Of a stretch of 64,000 bases of DNA, positions 47,003-56,964 are shown piece by piece. Below the pieces are notes generated by a model that was given only the letters and a program-made list of their open reading frames with translations, searched no databases and was not told where the DNA came from. Each line of letters starts with the position of its first letter. Within the stretch, counting starts at the first letter, position 1. A program made the position numbers and the translations under genes. Origin of the DNA: Prochlorococcus sp. AG-409-B05 (GTDB taxonomy: Bacteria; Cyanobacteriota; Cyanobacteriia; PCC-6307; Cyanobiaceae); assembly GCA_003216075.1 (NCBI GenBank), contig QCJK01000003.1, positions 1-64,000 of the forward strand, written 5' to 3'.

Positions 47003-47560
47003 ATGAACATTCTAGTGCCCGAGACATATCTAATAGGCCTTATTGGCTTACTAGTGATCGTTGCAATATTGGTAGGACGTCAATTGTTGAGAGTTCGTCG
47101 TGACGAAATAAACCTTGTCAAGCTAGAGAAAGTGGGAACTACGAACTCCAAAGAAGCTTCAGAATTATATGAACTCGCTTCAGTGCAACTACGAAAAAGA
47201 CTATATCCTCAAGCCACAACAACATTGCGGAAAGCTTTAAAAGCCGTCAAAGAAGAACCTGACGAAGCCACTGCTCTGATCTCAAACGCTTTGGGCTTTG
47301 CTCTAGCAGCCCAAGATGATTTTGAATCAGCAATCGTTCACTATCGCACTGCCTTAAAAGTAAAATCGGACTATCCAGTTGCAATGAACAATCTTGCTTT
47401 TGCAAAACAAAAACTCAATCAAATAGCTGAAGCCCAAAAACTATATGATGAAGTTCTAGCAATCGATCCTAAAAATAAAACAGCAATTAAACAATTAAAA
47501 GCTATCAGCAAAAGTAATGCAGATAATTCACCAAATAGTCCTAATGGAAGGGGCTTTTGA
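47003..47560 (+). CDS. ycf37: Ycf37-like TPR protein
   Basis: A 185-residue protein with an N-terminal membrane segment (LIGLIGLLVIVAILVGRQLL, about residues 9-28) and three TPR units (about 50-165; for example AISNALGFALAAQ-like LISNALGFALAAQ and YPVAMNNLAFAKQKLNQIAE). Ycf37 helps assemble photosystem I on the thylakoid. The anchor plus TPR layout and length fit. Its 3' end overlaps the convergent hypothetical gene by 33 bases. Confidence 0.72.
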   Translation: MNILVPETYLIGLIGLLVIVAILVGRQLLRVRRDEINLVKLEKVGTTNSKEASELYELASVQLRKRLYPQATTTLRKALKAVKEEPDEATALISNALGFALAAQDDFESAIVHYRTALKVKSDYPVAMNNLAFAKQKLNQIAEAQKLYDEVLAIDPKNKTAIKQLKAISKSNADNSPNSPNGRGF

Positions 47561-48145
47561 GAGCGTTTCATCACATTTCTTTAGGAGTTCTAATCTTCCA
47601 CCAGAATTATTCATTCTTGGAGATTTCCAACTAAACAGCTTAATTCCTTCAAGACCTACAAAGCGGCCTCCCGACTCTAAATCTGAAATCAATTTTTCCC
47701 CAAGAGGAATCAACTCTACTTGATCAGACTTTGCATTTAAATTCCCATATATAGGTATAATTATCCCACCAAAATTCATTTCGCCATATAAGTCAACCGT
47801 TTGTCCTATAGGTTTTAAATGGGCAATAGTAAAGGTCACATCAGTACTTGATTCTTTATCAAAAGATTTATATGTACCACAAAACTTTCTATTCATATTT
47901 TTTGCGAGCTCAGCAGCACGCAAAACAGGGTCAAACTTTTCTACAGATCCTTCAAGCACAAATGGCTTTATTTCAAGCATTAGTTCACCAGGTAAAACCG
48001 GATCTAATGAATTTTGGTTATCTTGCGAATTAGGGAGTAACTCCAATTGCTCTAAAGGAGCCTTGCTTCCTATTGACTCAGGTATAGCTTTATCAAAAGA
48101 GTCTGTATTCGCAATCAAAAGCTCTATGGCTGCCAGAAAAATCAT
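47528..48145 (-). CDS. Hypothetical protein with N-terminal signal-like segment
   Basis: A 205-residue protein beginning MIFLAAIELLIANT, then a linker, then a domain from about residue 50 with MLEIKPFVLEGSVEKFDPV, MNRKFCGTYKSFDKES and VDLYGEMNFGGIIIP. The pattern of short beta strands suggests a beta-rich periplasmic or thylakoid-lumen protein. Its 3' end overlaps the Ycf37-like gene by 33 bases. No family recognised. Confidence 0.6.
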   Translation of the reverse strand: MIFLAAIELLIANTDSFDKAIPESIGSKAPLEQLELLPNSQDNQNSLDPVLPGELMLEIKPFVLEGSVEKFDPVLRAAELAKNMNRKFCGTYKSFDKESSTDVTFTIAHLKPIGQTVDLYGEMNFGGIIIPIYGNLNAKSDQVELIPLGEKLISDLESGGRFVGLEGIKLFSWKSPRMNNSGGRLELLKKCDETLSKAPSIRTIW

Positions 48146-48243
48146 TTACCCAAGAGATGATAGGAACACGCTAAAGCCAATCGAATCAGCTAAAGCAATC
48201 ACCATTGACTGATCCATCATCACAAATAAACAACATTATTCAA

Positions 48244-49041
48244 ATGCCTAAAACCCATGACATGCTCAAGATCGGAGGACAATGCTTCACTAGTCGACTC
48301 TTTACGGGAACAGGGAAATACAATTCAAGACAAGAAATGCAAGCAAGCCTGAGTCGATCAGGTTGTGAAATGGTCACAGTGGCTGTCAGAAGAATTCAAA
48401 CAATGAATTCCAACTTTGGCAGCCTCATGAATGAAATTGATTGGTCAAAGTACTGGATGCTGCCAAATACAGCAGGATGTGCAAATGCAGAAGACGCAAT
48501 TCGTGTTGCAAAACTCGGTCGTGAATTAGCAAAAATGGCAGGGCAAGAAAATAACAATTTCATCAAATTAGAAGTGATCCCTGACAAAAATTATTTACTT
48601 CCAGATCCATTCGGGACATTGCAAGCAGCTGAACATTTAATTAAAGATGGTTTCACTGTGCTTCCCTATATAAATGCTGATCCATTACTCGCCAAAAGGC
48701 TAGAAGAAATTGGTTGTGCAACAGTAATGCCTTTAGGGTCCCCAATTGGATCTGGACAAGGTATTAAAAACTCTGCGAATATTTCCATAATTATTGAAAA
48801 CGCGAAAATTCCAGTTGTCATTGATGCAGGAATTGGAGTTCCAAGTGAAGCAGCTCAAGCAATGGAAATGGGGGCTGATGCCGTGCTGATTAACAGTGCT
48901 ATTGCTAGGGCCGGCAACCCTGCAGAAATGGCAGAATCCATGGCCAAGGCTGTCCAAGCAGGGCGTGGGGCTTTTCTATCTGGTCGACTGCCAAAAAGTG
49001 CAAAAGCAACAGCTAGTTCTCCATCCAAGGGGCTCCTTTAA
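48244..49041 (+). CDS. thiG: Thiazole synthase
   Basis: This enzyme forms the thiazole phosphate of thiamine from DXP, dehydroglycine and ThiS thiocarboxylate. It has [56 protein letters not shown] with the Schiff-base Lys, [16 protein letters not shown], and [20 protein letters not shown]. The ATG at 48244 gives 265 residues; a TTG at 48205 would add 13. It diverges from the hypothetical gene. Confidence 0.95.
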   Translation: MPKTHDMLKIGGQCFTSRLFTGTGKYNSRQEMQASLSRSGCEMVTVAVRRIQTMNSNFGSLMNEIDWSKYWMLPNTAGCANAEDAIRVAKLGRELAKMAGQENNNFIKLEVIPDKNYLLPDPFGTLQAAEHLIKDGFTVLPYINADPLLAKRLEEIGCATVMPLGSPIGSGQGIKNSANISIIIENAKIPVVIDAGIGVPSEAAQAMEMGADAVLINSAIARAGNPAEMAESMAKAVQAGRGAFLSGRLPKSAKATASSPSKGLL

Positions 49042-49134
49042 CACTAAGAATCATGAAGACCTTTAAAGGAACGTAACGGAACAAGGCTTAACGACCGGAG
49101 AAGTTCATATGGTCCGCCGAGATGCATAAAAAAC

Positions 49135-49302
49135 ATGCCGATTATCGAAGAAGATGGCGGTCGTTTAAATGCATTTGCAAAAGAACCAAGAATGGAGATC
49201 ATCGATCAAGATTCTAGTAATAGCAAGACTTCTTGGATACTCATTATTGCCGGAATGGTGCTTGTAGGAGGTCTAATTGCTATCACGATTAGCATTAGCT
49301 GA
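49135..49302 (+). CDS. Psb34-like photosystem II assembly protein
   Basis: A 55-residue protein below usual ORF cut-offs. It starts MPIIEEDGGRLNAFAKEP and ends with one membrane helix, ILIIAGMVLVGGLIAITIS. The EDGGRLNxFAxEP phrase followed by a VLVGG-containing helix matches Psb34 (ssl1498 family), a small protein that binds CP47 intermediates and helps exchange Hli proteins during PSII assembly. The gene lies between thiG and sqdB. The family name comes from memory of the pattern. Confidence 0.75.
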   Translation: MPIIEEDGGRLNAFAKEPRMEIIDQDSSNSKTSWILIIAGMVLVGGLIAITISIS

Positions 49303-49362
49303 AAACCCTGTAGTAGCTTGATGGAATGAGCGAATTGCTCTTTTCTGCTGGAGTTTGTTGGG

Positions 49363-50559
49363 GTGAAAGTTCTAGTTCTTGGTGGTGACGGCTTTTGTGG
49401 ATGGCCTTGTGCCGTCAATCTGGCCGATCAAGGCCACGATGTTTTAATCGTGGACAATCTCAGTCGCCGCAAAATAGATATCGATCTCGAAGTGGAGTCC
49501 CTAACTCCTATTACGAGCATCGGTGACCGCTTAAAAACATGGGAAAAAGTCGGTGGAAAACCAATGCGTTTTGTCAGCATTGACATAGCGCACCAATATC
49601 AAAGGCTTCTAGACCTACTTCTTGAAGAGCGCCCGGATTCAGTTGTCCATTTCGCTGAACAGCGTGCTGCCCCCTATTCGATGAAAACCAGTATTACCAA
49701 GCGTTATACGGTTGATAACAACGTAAATGGGACACATAATCTGCTGGCAGCGATAGTAGAAAGTCGTCTGGATATTCACATTGTTCACCTTGGAACAATG
49801 GGGGTTTATGGCTATGGGTCCCATCGAGGAGCAACCATCCCTGAAGGTTATCTAAAAGTTGAAGTGCCCCAGCCAGACGGCAGTCGATTTGAAGAAGAGA
49901 TTCTTCATCCTGCAAGCCCTGGGAGTGTTTACCACATGACAAAAACACTCGACCAACTACTTTTCCTGTACTACAACAAAAATGACAACATTCGAATAAC
50001 TGACCTACATCAAGGCATTGTCTGGGGAACAAACACAGAGGCAACCAACCGAGATCCAGGTCTTACCAACCGATTTGATTACGATGGTGACTATGGCACT
50101 GTCTTAAACCGTTTTTTGATGCAAGCGGCTATTGGTTATCCACTCACAGTGCATGGCACTGGAGGTCAAACTCGAGCATTCATTCATATTCGTGATTCAG
50201 TGCAATGCGTTCAACTTGCATTAGAGAATCCCCCTGAACAGGGAGAAAGAGTCAAAATCTTCAACCAAATGACTGAGAGTCATCAAGTTGGAGAACTTGC
50301 AAAAAAAATTGCAGCCCTTACAGGTGCTGAAATCAATTACCTCCCTAATCCAAGGAATGAAGCGGTAGAAAACGATTTAATTGTCGACAATCGATGCTTT
50401 ATCGAGCTAGGACTCAAGCCAACCACCCTCGATGATGGCCTCCTTACAGAAGTTGTCGATGTTGCTCGCCGCTATGCCGATAGATGCGATAAAAAACGCA
50501 TCCCTTGTATCTCTGCCTGGACCTCTACCCAAGCAAAAGCAATTAAGCAATCTGCTTAA
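49363..50559 (+). CDS. sqdB: UDP-sulfoquinovose synthase
   Basis: A 398-residue enzyme that forms UDP-sulfoquinovose from UDP-glucose and sulfite. It starts with GTG, then KVLVLGGDGFCGWPCAVNLA, has FAEQRAAPYSMKTSITKRYT near residue 89, LGTMGVYGYG near 140 and SVYHMTKTLDQLLFLYY with Y-x3-K near 187. IVWGTNTEATNRDPGLTNRF is typical of SqdB. sqdX follows 28 bases later. SQDG is an abundant thylakoid lipid in picocyanobacteria and spares phosphorus. Confidence 0.97.
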   Translation: MKVLVLGGDGFCGWPCAVNLADQGHDVLIVDNLSRRKIDIDLEVESLTPITSIGDRLKTWEKVGGKPMRFVSIDIAHQYQRLLDLLLEERPDSVVHFAEQRAAPYSMKTSITKRYTVDNNVNGTHNLLAAIVESRLDIHIVHLGTMGVYGYGSHRGATIPEGYLKVEVPQPDGSRFEEEILHPASPGSVYHMTKTLDQLLFLYYNKNDNIRITDLHQGIVWGTNTEATNRDPGLTNRFDYDGDYGTVLNRFLMQAAIGYPLTVHGTGGQTRAFIHIRDSVQCVQLALENPPEQGERVKIFNQMTESHQVGELAKKIAALTGAEINYLPNPRNEAVENDLIVDNRCFIELGLKPTTLDDGLLTEVVDVARRYADRCDKKRIPCISAWTSTQAKAIKQSA

Positions 50560-50587
50560 AGCTCAGCTCTCAGAATCCTAAATTCCT

Positions 50588-51733
50588 GTGAAAGTAGCAT
50601 TTTTCACCGAGACCTTCCTACCTAAAGTCGATGGAATAGTTACTCGACTCACCAAAACAATTCCTCACCTTGTAAACAAAGGGGATGAAGTGGTGGTGTT
50701 CTGTCCCGAAGGAGGACCTAGCCATTACATGGGAGCCAAAGTGATTGGTGTTCCAGCTATGCCTTTACCACTGTATCCAGAATTAAAGCTTGGACTTCCA
50801 GGTCCAGCGGTATCTGAAGCACTTGAGAATTTAAGGCCTGATTTAATTCATGTAGTAAATCCAGCTGTACTTGGTCTTGGGGGTATTTGGTTAGCCAAAA
50901 CCAATGGCATTCCTCTTGTGGCTAGCTACCACACACATCTACCTAAATATCTTGAACACTATGGAATGGGCATGCTAGAGCCCCTTCTATGGGAACTTCT
51001 TAAAGCAGCACACAATCAAGCTTTGCTGAACCTTTGCACTTCGACAGCAATGGTTAGAGAGCTGCATGAGAAAGGTATCCAGCACACTGATCTTTGGCAA
51101 CGTGGAGTAGATACTGAAAATTTCCGTCCTGACTTTCGTAATGACTCAATGCGACGAAGATTATTAGGAGAGCATGATGATCAAGGATCTCTCTTGATTT
51201 ACGTGGGAAGGCTCTCAGCCGAAAAGCAAATAGAACGAATAAAACCTGTATTAAAAGCCCTGCCTCAAACTCGATTAGCCCTTGTCGGAGATGGTCCACA
51301 TAGGCAGCAATTAGAAAAAATCTTCCAAAACACTCCCACAACTTTCGTGGGCTATCTCGGTGGAGAAGAATTAGCTAGTGCTTACGCAAGTGGAGATGCT
51401 TTCCTTTTTCCATCAAGTACTGAAACTCTTGGATTAGTACTTTTAGAAGCTATGGCAGCCGGATGTCCTGTTGTTGGTGCAAATAGAGGAGGTATTCCAG
51501 ATATCATTACCGATGGACGAAATGGTTGTCTCTATGATCCTGATGGACCTGATGAAGGTGCAGAAAGCTTAATCAATGCAACCAAAAGACTTTTAGGCAA
51601 TGACTTAGAAAGGCAAGCTTTGCGCAATTCCGCACGTCAAGAAGCAGAAAAATGGGGATGGGAAAGTGCTACTAATCAGTTAAGAGGCTATTACCATCAG
51701 GTTCTAGAAAAATGGACAAAGCTTGCCGCTTGA
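50588..51733 (+). CDS. sqdX: Sulfoquinovosyltransferase (SQDG synthase)
   Basis: A 381-residue GT4 transferase that moves sulfoquinovose to diacylglycerol. It begins at GTG with KVAFFTETFLPKVDGIVTRL, has VVNPAVLGLGGIWLAKTNG, SYHTHLPKYLEHYGMG, LLIYVGRLSAEKQIERI, and FLFPSSTETLGLVLLEAMA. It lies next to sqdB, so the last two steps are co-transcribed. The gene converges with the small hypothetical gene at 51744. Confidence 0.95.
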   Translation: MKVAFFTETFLPKVDGIVTRLTKTIPHLVNKGDEVVVFCPEGGPSHYMGAKVIGVPAMPLPLYPELKLGLPGPAVSEALENLRPDLIHVVNPAVLGLGGIWLAKTNGIPLVASYHTHLPKYLEHYGMGMLEPLLWELLKAAHNQALLNLCTSTAMVRELHEKGIQHTDLWQRGVDTENFRPDFRNDSMRRRLLGEHDDQGSLLIYVGRLSAEKQIERIKPVLKALPQTRLALVGDGPHRQQLEKIFQNTPTTFVGYLGGEELASAYASGDAFLFPSSTETLGLVLLEAMAAGCPVVGANRGGIPDIITDGRNGCLYDPDGPDEGAESLINATKRLLGNDLERQALRNSARQEAEKWGWESATNQLRGYYHQVLEKWTKLAA

Positions 51734-51743
51734 CTTGATCGTG

Positions 51744-52004
51744 TCAGGCAGCTTGAGGAGGGGGGGTCGGAGAACCCAAAGGTTGAAACGGTAAAACTAA
51801 CGTCACTCTTCTCTCAGGTCTTTGAGGACGTTTTTTAATTGGTTGGCGAATACCGAAAGGAACACGAACCACGTTTGTACCGTCAACTGGCAGGGATTCA
51901 CCTCTACTCAAAGCAATTTCAAGTCCCTGAGAAAAAGTTGGCAAATGCAATTGCTCTTGATTGGAAGAGCCTTGAGAACTATCTCGAGTGATCTCTTTAG
52001 TCAT
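51744..52004 (-). CDS. Hypothetical 86-residue protein
   Basis: The ATG at 52004 is preceded by AGGGG six bases upstream, which favours it over an ATG at 52076. The protein begins MTKEITRDSSQGSS and has a proline-rich, basic C-terminus (FGIRQPIKKRPQRPERR; ending PTPPPQAA). No domain is recognised. It lies between sqdX and gcvP on the gcvP strand. Confidence 0.6.
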   Translation of the reverse strand: MTKEITRDSSQGSSNQEQLHLPTFSQGLEIALSRGESLPVDGTNVVRVPFGIRQPIKKRPQRPERRVTLVLPFQPLGSPTPPPQAA

Positions 52005-52110
52005 GCTGTCCCCTAAAAAATGAGAACTGCTGCGGTAAAGGGTAGTCAAAAACCACCCAAAAGGCAGCAAATCCAAACCAAAAATTCGGTTTTCGATGAA
52101 AATTTACCTT

Positions 52111-55065
52111 CTAAAGCGCTTTCAGGCCAGTGTTGAGATTTCTTTCAGGAGCGACAAAGTCCTCAAAAACAGAACAACTACATACCAAGTGGCGATCTCC
52201 ATAGGCATTATCAATCCTTGCAACGGCGGGCCAAAACTTACTTTGGCTTGGGAACGATAACGGAAAAGCTGCTTGAGTCCTTGAATAAGGACGATCCCAA
52301 ACATCTGCAGTCACAGCTGACAAAGTATGTGGCGCACGCTTCAAAGGATTATTTTCACGATCAATTTTGCCGACCTCAATCGCCATTATTTCTTCGCGTA
52401 TCGAAATCATTGCATCACAGAATCGATTTAATTCTTCAAAGCTTTCACTTTCAGTGGGTTCTACCATCATTGTTCCAGCTACAGGCCAACTCACTGTTGG
52501 TGCATGAAAGCCATAATCCATAAGTCTTTTAGCAATATCCTCCACTTCAATACCCGCAGTCCTCTTGAAAGCTCGTAAATCCAAAATGCACTCATGAGCT
52601 ACCAAGCCTTCTTTACCTTTAAACAAAATTGGAAAATACGGATTTAGTCGATTAGCGATGTAATTAGCGGACAACAAGGCCATAGCACTGGCATTGCGTA
52701 ATCCGGTTACACCCATCATACGTAAATACATCCAACTAATTGGCAATATCCCTGCACTTCCCCATGGTGCAGCCGATATAGGACCAATAGCTCTTGGTCC
52801 TCCACAATCAGCCAAAGGATGCCCTGGAAGGAATGGCACCAAATGCGATGCAACAGCAATTGGACCAACTCCAGGCCCACCACCACCATGCGGAATACAA
52901 AATGTCTTATGGAGGTTCAAATGACATACATCTGCACCATAAACACCGGGTCTACAAAGTCCTAACTGCGCATTAAGATTCGCACCATCTAAATAAACTT
53001 GTCCCCCATAACGATGAGCTATCGCACATATTTCACGAATCTTTGGCTCAAAAACCCCATGTGTTGAGGGATAAGTAACCATCAAAGCAGCCAAGGTAGA
53101 AGAATATTCTTTAGCCTTTGATTCCAAATCATCAATATCAATATTCCCCTCAATATCACAAGCAATCGGAATTACTTTCATTCCAGTCATAACAGAACTA
53201 GCAGGATTAGTTCCATGGGCGCTCGTAGGAATAAGGCAAACATTTCTACAATCCTCTCCACGTGATTTATGCCATTCTCTAATCAATAAAAGACCTGCAA
53301 ACTCACCTTGAGAACCTGCATTAGGCTGCAAAGAAACGCCCACAAATCCTGTCAACTCAGCCAACCACTTTTCCAATTGCTTAATTATATGTTGATATCC
53401 TTTTGTATCCTCAGATGCCGTAAAGGGATGAAGACTAGCAAACTCTCTCCAACTAATAGGAAGTAATTCAACGGCAGCATTTAGTTTCATAGTGCAACTT
53501 CCTAAAGGGATCATCCCGTTAACCAATGAAAAATCCTTATTTTCTAAGTGTTTGATATATCTTAGCAACTCTGTTTCGCTTCTATAAATATTAAAAGCTG
53601 GTTGCTGTAGCCAAGAAGAATCTCTTAATGGAACTTCAGTAATTAAGCACTCATCCAAATCAATATCCCGACAGGATGGTACAGGTTTCTCCTTAGCCAG
53701 CGCCAACAATTTTACCAATACATTCAATTCAGTCTGAGTGCTTAATTCATCAAAACTTATTCCAAAGCCGCATGCATTTTCATGAGAAGAGCCAATAGGT
53801 AGAACCCGCAGATTAAAACCTGCTGATGCAGCTAACTGATGTATTTTTGCAGCTTCCGGACAATTCACTTCAATTGTGTCAAAGCGTGCAATTGGTTTCA
53901 AGGGATAGCCAAGTTGCAACAAAATATCTTCAAAAGTGAGCCTCATACGAACAATCTTCCGCGCAATTTCTTCTAAACCTTCTGAACCATGATGAATTGC
54001 ATAAAAAGATGAAATTACAGCCAATAAAACTTGAGAAGTACAAATATTGCTAGTTGCCTTATCTCGACGAATATGTTGCTCCCTTGTTTGTAACGCTAAT
54101 CGTAATGCCGGGTTACCTTCAGAATCGACAGATTGGCCTACCAACCTCCCAGGAACCTGACGTTTAAATTCCTCACGTGTTGCAAAAAATGCTGCATGAG
54201 GACCTCCAAAGCCCAGGGGGACCCCAAAACGTTGAGTACTCCCAACAGCAATATCAGCACCTAATTGTCCAATAGGCTTGAACAAAACCTGAGCCAAAGG
54301 GTCAATAGCAACCGTCACCAATACACCAACCTCGTTAGCACCTCGAATTAATTCAGTCGGATCCCAAATTCGCCCACTTTTTCCTGGTAATTGCAAAAAT
54401 ACCCCAAAGACAGTTTCATTCACATCAAAAGCTGAGGCCTCCATGACATCGAGAGTGATTCCTAAAGGCTCAGCTCTGGTATGAAGCAAGGCAAGAGTCT
54501 GAGGTAACACATCATCATCAACAAGAAAATGTGTTGCTTCAGGGTGTTTGTTGCACACAAAACTCATACTCATTGCTTCAGCAACAGCTGTCGCCTCATC
54601 AAGCAATGAAGCATTAGCAATAGGCAAACCAGTCAACTCAGTAATCAGCGTTTGAAAATTAAAAAGCGCCTCTAATCTGCCTTGAGAAATTTCTGCCTGA
54701 TAAGGGGTATAAGCGGAATACCACGATGGATTTTCTAGTATTTGTCGCTGAATCACCGCAGGCATATTTGTCCCGTAATAACCAAGTCCGATTAATGAAC
54801 GGTTCAATTTGTTCCTACGTGAAATGCAAAAAATCTCCTCCAAAGCTTCCAATTCACTACAACCGTTTTCAAAAGAAAGTTCTTGTGTTGTTTCAAAAAT
54901 TTCCGAAGGTATAACTGCTTCAAGAAAAGATTGCAAATCAGAATATTCAAGATTTTTCAGCATTAAATCCACATCACTTGACCTAGGTCCTATGTGACGC
55001 TGAAGGAAGTGGCTTGTGGGCACGCTTGAAGCCTTGAAAGACTGCTTGCCAATCACTTTGCACAA
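52111..55065 (-). CDS. gcvP: Glycine dehydrogenase (decarboxylating), P protein
   Basis: A 984-residue PLP enzyme that decarboxylates glycine in photorespiration and one-carbon supply. It opens with [19 protein letters not shown] and has [20 protein letters not shown] near residue 92. The C-terminal half carries [25 protein letters not shown] and [18 protein letters not shown] with the PLP lysine near 716. Start is uncertain: TTG at 55065 or GTG at 55056. It follows gcvH; the gap contains a hairpin ATGCTG/CAGCAT near 55108-55125. Confidence 0.95.
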   Translation of the reverse strand: MCKVIGKQSFKASSVPTSHFLQRHIGPRSSDVDLMLKNLEYSDLQSFLEAVIPSEIFETTQELSFENGCSELEALEEIFCISRRNKLNRSLIGLGYYGTNMPAVIQRQILENPSWYSAYTPYQAEISQGRLEALFNFQTLITELTGLPIANASLLDEATAVAEAMSMSFVCNKHPEATHFLVDDDVLPQTLALLHTRAEPLGITLDVMEASAFDVNETVFGVFLQLPGKSGRIWDPTELIRGANEVGVLVTVAIDPLAQVLFKPIGQLGADIAVGSTQRFGVPLGFGGPHAAFFATREEFKRQVPGRLVGQSVDSEGNPALRLALQTREQHIRRDKATSNICTSQVLLAVISSFYAIHHGSEGLEEIARKIVRMRLTFEDILLQLGYPLKPIARFDTIEVNCPEAAKIHQLAASAGFNLRVLPIGSSHENACGFGISFDELSTQTELNVLVKLLALAKEKPVPSCRDIDLDECLITEVPLRDSSWLQQPAFNIYRSETELLRYIKHLENKDFSLVNGMIPLGSCTMKLNAAVELLPISWREFASLHPFTASEDTKGYQHIIKQLEKWLAELTGFVGVSLQPNAGSQGEFAGLLLIREWHKSRGEDCRNVCLIPTSAHGTNPASSVMTGMKVIPIACDIEGNIDIDDLESKAKEYSSTLAALMVTYPSTHGVFEPKIREICAIAHRYGGQVYLDGANLNAQLGLCRPGVYGADVCHLNLHKTFCIPHGGGGPGVGPIAVASHLVPFLPGHPLADCGGPRAIGPISAAPWGSAGILPISWMYLRMMGVTGLRNASAMALLSANYIANRLNPYFPILFKGKEGLVAHECILDLRAFKRTAGIEVEDIAKRLMDYGFHAPTVSWPVAGTMMVEPTESESFEELNRFCDAMISIREEIMAIEVGKIDRENNPLKRAPHTLSAVTADVWDRPYSRTQAAFPLSFPSQSKFWPAVARIDNAYGDRHLVCSCSVFEDFVAPERNLNTGLKAL

Positions 55066-55107
55066 AGGTCAACAATGAAAGCAAGGGTAGAAAAACTTTT
55101 CAGGACA

Positions 55108-55125
55108 TGCTGCGTTTCCAGCATT
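55108..55125 (-). promoter_or_regulatory. Hairpin between gcvH and gcvP
   Basis: On the minus strand ATGCTG and CAGCAT pair around a six-base loop, about 10 bases after the gcvH stop. No T-run follows, so it is at best a weak attenuator or mRNA-end stabiliser. No glycine riboswitch is visible here. Confidence 0.3.
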
Positions 55126-55135
55126 AAAAACAAAA

Positions 55136-55525
55136 TTAATTTGCAGAAATCTTTTTTGCATACGCAGCTGCATCCATCAACTCTTCCAGCTGACCTTGCT
55201 CAGCAGGGCTAATCAAAAGCAACCATCCTTCACCATGTGGATCATTTTGCAACTCCTCAGGGCTTGCTAAAACCGATTCATTTCGTTGGATCAACTTGCC
55301 ACTGATAGGCGCATACATATCCTCTACAGCCTTAACGGACTCAACCGAGCCAAAACTCTGCCCCCTAGTCAAAACTTCTCCTACTTCGGGCAGGTCGACA
55401 AAAACTATGTCTCCCAATTGATCAACAGCAAAAGCACTAATGCCAACACGAACCAATTCGCCATCCAAATCGGCATATTCGTGACTGTCAGCAAAGCGAA
55501 AGCTTTCAGGAAAGTCAAAAGCCAT
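55136..55525 (-). CDS. gcvH: Glycine cleavage system H protein
   Basis: The lipoyl carrier of the glycine cleavage system, 129 residues from the ATG at 55525. It has FADSHEYADLDGELVRVGIS, FVDLPEVGEVLTRGQSFGS and SVESVKAVEDMYAPISG with the lipoyl Lys, then GWLLLISPAEQGQLEEL. A frame open to 55549 adds eight unlikely residues. It sits between the PLP enzyme gene and gcvP. Confidence 0.96.
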   Translation of the reverse strand: MAFDFPESFRFADSHEYADLDGELVRVGISAFAVDQLGDIVFVDLPEVGEVLTRGQSFGSVESVKAVEDMYAPISGKLIQRNESVLASPEELQNDPHGEGWLLLISPAEQGQLEELMDAAAYAKKISAN

Positions 55526-55545
55526 CGAAAACAAAAATATGCAAC

Positions 55546-56847
55546 TCAACTATTTTGAGGCAAATTGATAAATCCTGCTTTTACCAAGTCCAAAAGTGCT
55601 CTTCTCAAAGCAAGTTGGATATGAGACCTATGAGTTCCACCTTGAATGAATAAGTTATATGGAGGCTTTAGTGGAGCATCTGCCGAAAATTCACTAGTGC
55701 TGCCATCTATAAAAGTACCTCCAGCCATAATTAAATCATTCATATAGCCGGGCATATTTGCAGCCTGAGGCTCAAGATACGAGCCGACCGGAGAGGTTTG
55801 CTGAAAAGCCCGACAAACCACTTGCAATGACTCAGGATTCCCTAACCGAACAGCCTGTATCAAATCCCCTCGAGGCTCTCTTAAAAAGGGCTTAACCTCA
55901 AAACCCAATTCCGCAAAAACACTACTAATCAAATCAGCACCTATCAATGCTTCTGAAACCATTTGAGGAGCAAGAAATAATCCTTGCAAAATCAGCCTAT
56001 TCAAATCAAAACTGGTTCCAGCATTCATTCCAATGCCAGGAGCAGTTAAACGACAACAAGCTTTTTCAACCAAATCAGCTCTGCCAGCTACATAACCACC
56101 AGTTGGCACAATTGTGCCTCCAAGATTTTTAATTAATGAACCAGCAATTAAATCAGCGCCAACTTCACAAGGCTCTTTGGTTTCTACAAATTCACCATAA
56201 CAATTATCTACAAAACATATAGTTTCAGGCTGTCTAGTATGAATAAAATCACATAACTTTTGAATGTCTTTAATACATAAAGATTGACGCCACGAATAAC
56301 CACAACTGCGTTGAATAAATACCATACGTGTAGGCACTTCTAAAGCCTTTGCCAGTGACGACCAATCAAAATCCATCTCATCAGAAAAAGATATTTCTTC
56401 ATAAGTAATTCCAAAATCAAGTAGTGAGCCTTTACCGGCTCCTCTCAATCCAATCACTTCTTCAAGCGTTTCATAAGGTCTCCCAGTGGCAGCCAACAAT
56501 CGATCTCCGGGTCTCAATAACCCAAATAAACCCGCGGCAATTGCATGAGTTCCACTAACAAATTGCATCCTCACTGCAGCCTTTTTAGCGCCTAATACTC
56601 TTGCAAAAATGCGATCGATCACTTCTCTTCCTAAATCACCATGGCCATAGCCAGTAATTGAGGAGAAATGATGAGTGGCTAAACGTTCTTTTGCGAAAGC
56701 CTGAAGAACCTTATCCATTAAAGGCATTACTGCGTTAGTCCTGTCTTGAACCAAGCAAGCAATTTGATCAAAAGCATTTGAAACAGTATTTGCGGCCCAT
56801 CCCTGCACTCGATCTTCATCAATGACAACTGAATTGAAATTCTTCAC
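55546..56847 (-). CDS. Aluminium-resistance/methionine gamma-lyase-family PLP enzyme
   Basis: A 433-residue fold-type I PLP enzyme starting at GTG 56847. The motifs are FSSITGYGHGDLGREVIDRI near residue 63, KKAAVRMQFVSGTHAIA near 88 and VFIQRSCGYSWRQSLCI near 185. FVDNCYGEFVETKEPCEVG and LIAGSLIKNLGGTIVPTGGY follow, with the likely PLP lysine in SLIKNLGG. This combination defines the Alum_res family, whose members are annotated as cystathionine or methionine lyases but mostly lack proof of substrate. It precedes gcvH by 20 bases. Confidence 0.85.
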   Translation of the reverse strand: MKNFNSVVIDEDRVQGWAANTVSNAFDQIACLVQDRTNAVMPLMDKVLQAFAKERLATHHFSSITGYGHGDLGREVIDRIFARVLGAKKAAVRMQFVSGTHAIAAGLFGLLRPGDRLLAATGRPYETLEEVIGLRGAGKGSLLDFGITYEEISFSDEMDFDWSSLAKALEVPTRMVFIQRSCGYSWRQSLCIKDIQKLCDFIHTRQPETICFVDNCYGEFVETKEPCEVGADLIAGSLIKNLGGTIVPTGGYVAGRADLVEKACCRLTAPGIGMNAGTSFDLNRLILQGLFLAPQMVSEALIGADLISSVFAELGFEVKPFLREPRGDLIQAVRLGNPESLQVVCRAFQQTSPVGSYLEPQAANMPGYMNDLIMAGGTFIDGSTSEFSADAPLKPPYNLFIQGGTHRSHIQLALRRALLDLVKAGFINLPQNS

Positions 56848-56952
56848 AGAAGCTTCAAGGATGGGTTTACAGTTCCTTTAGATTTATATGTTCTCTGGTC
56901 TACAACCAATCCGCTCATTTAGAAAGTATTGAAGAGCGGAATTCGCCAACCC

Positions 56953-56958
56953 AAGGAG
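56953..56958 (+). promoter_or_regulatory. Shine-Dalgarno site setting a TTG start
   Basis: AAGGAG is an ideal ribosome site six bases before TTG at 56965. It decides in favour of that codon over the TTG at 56929. Confidence 0.7.
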
Positions 56959-56964
56959 TTCATC

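Noticed and set aside
55066-55135. Glycine riboswitch before gcvP
   Set aside because: The gap is only 70 bases and holds one small hairpin, too short for the known tandem aptamers.
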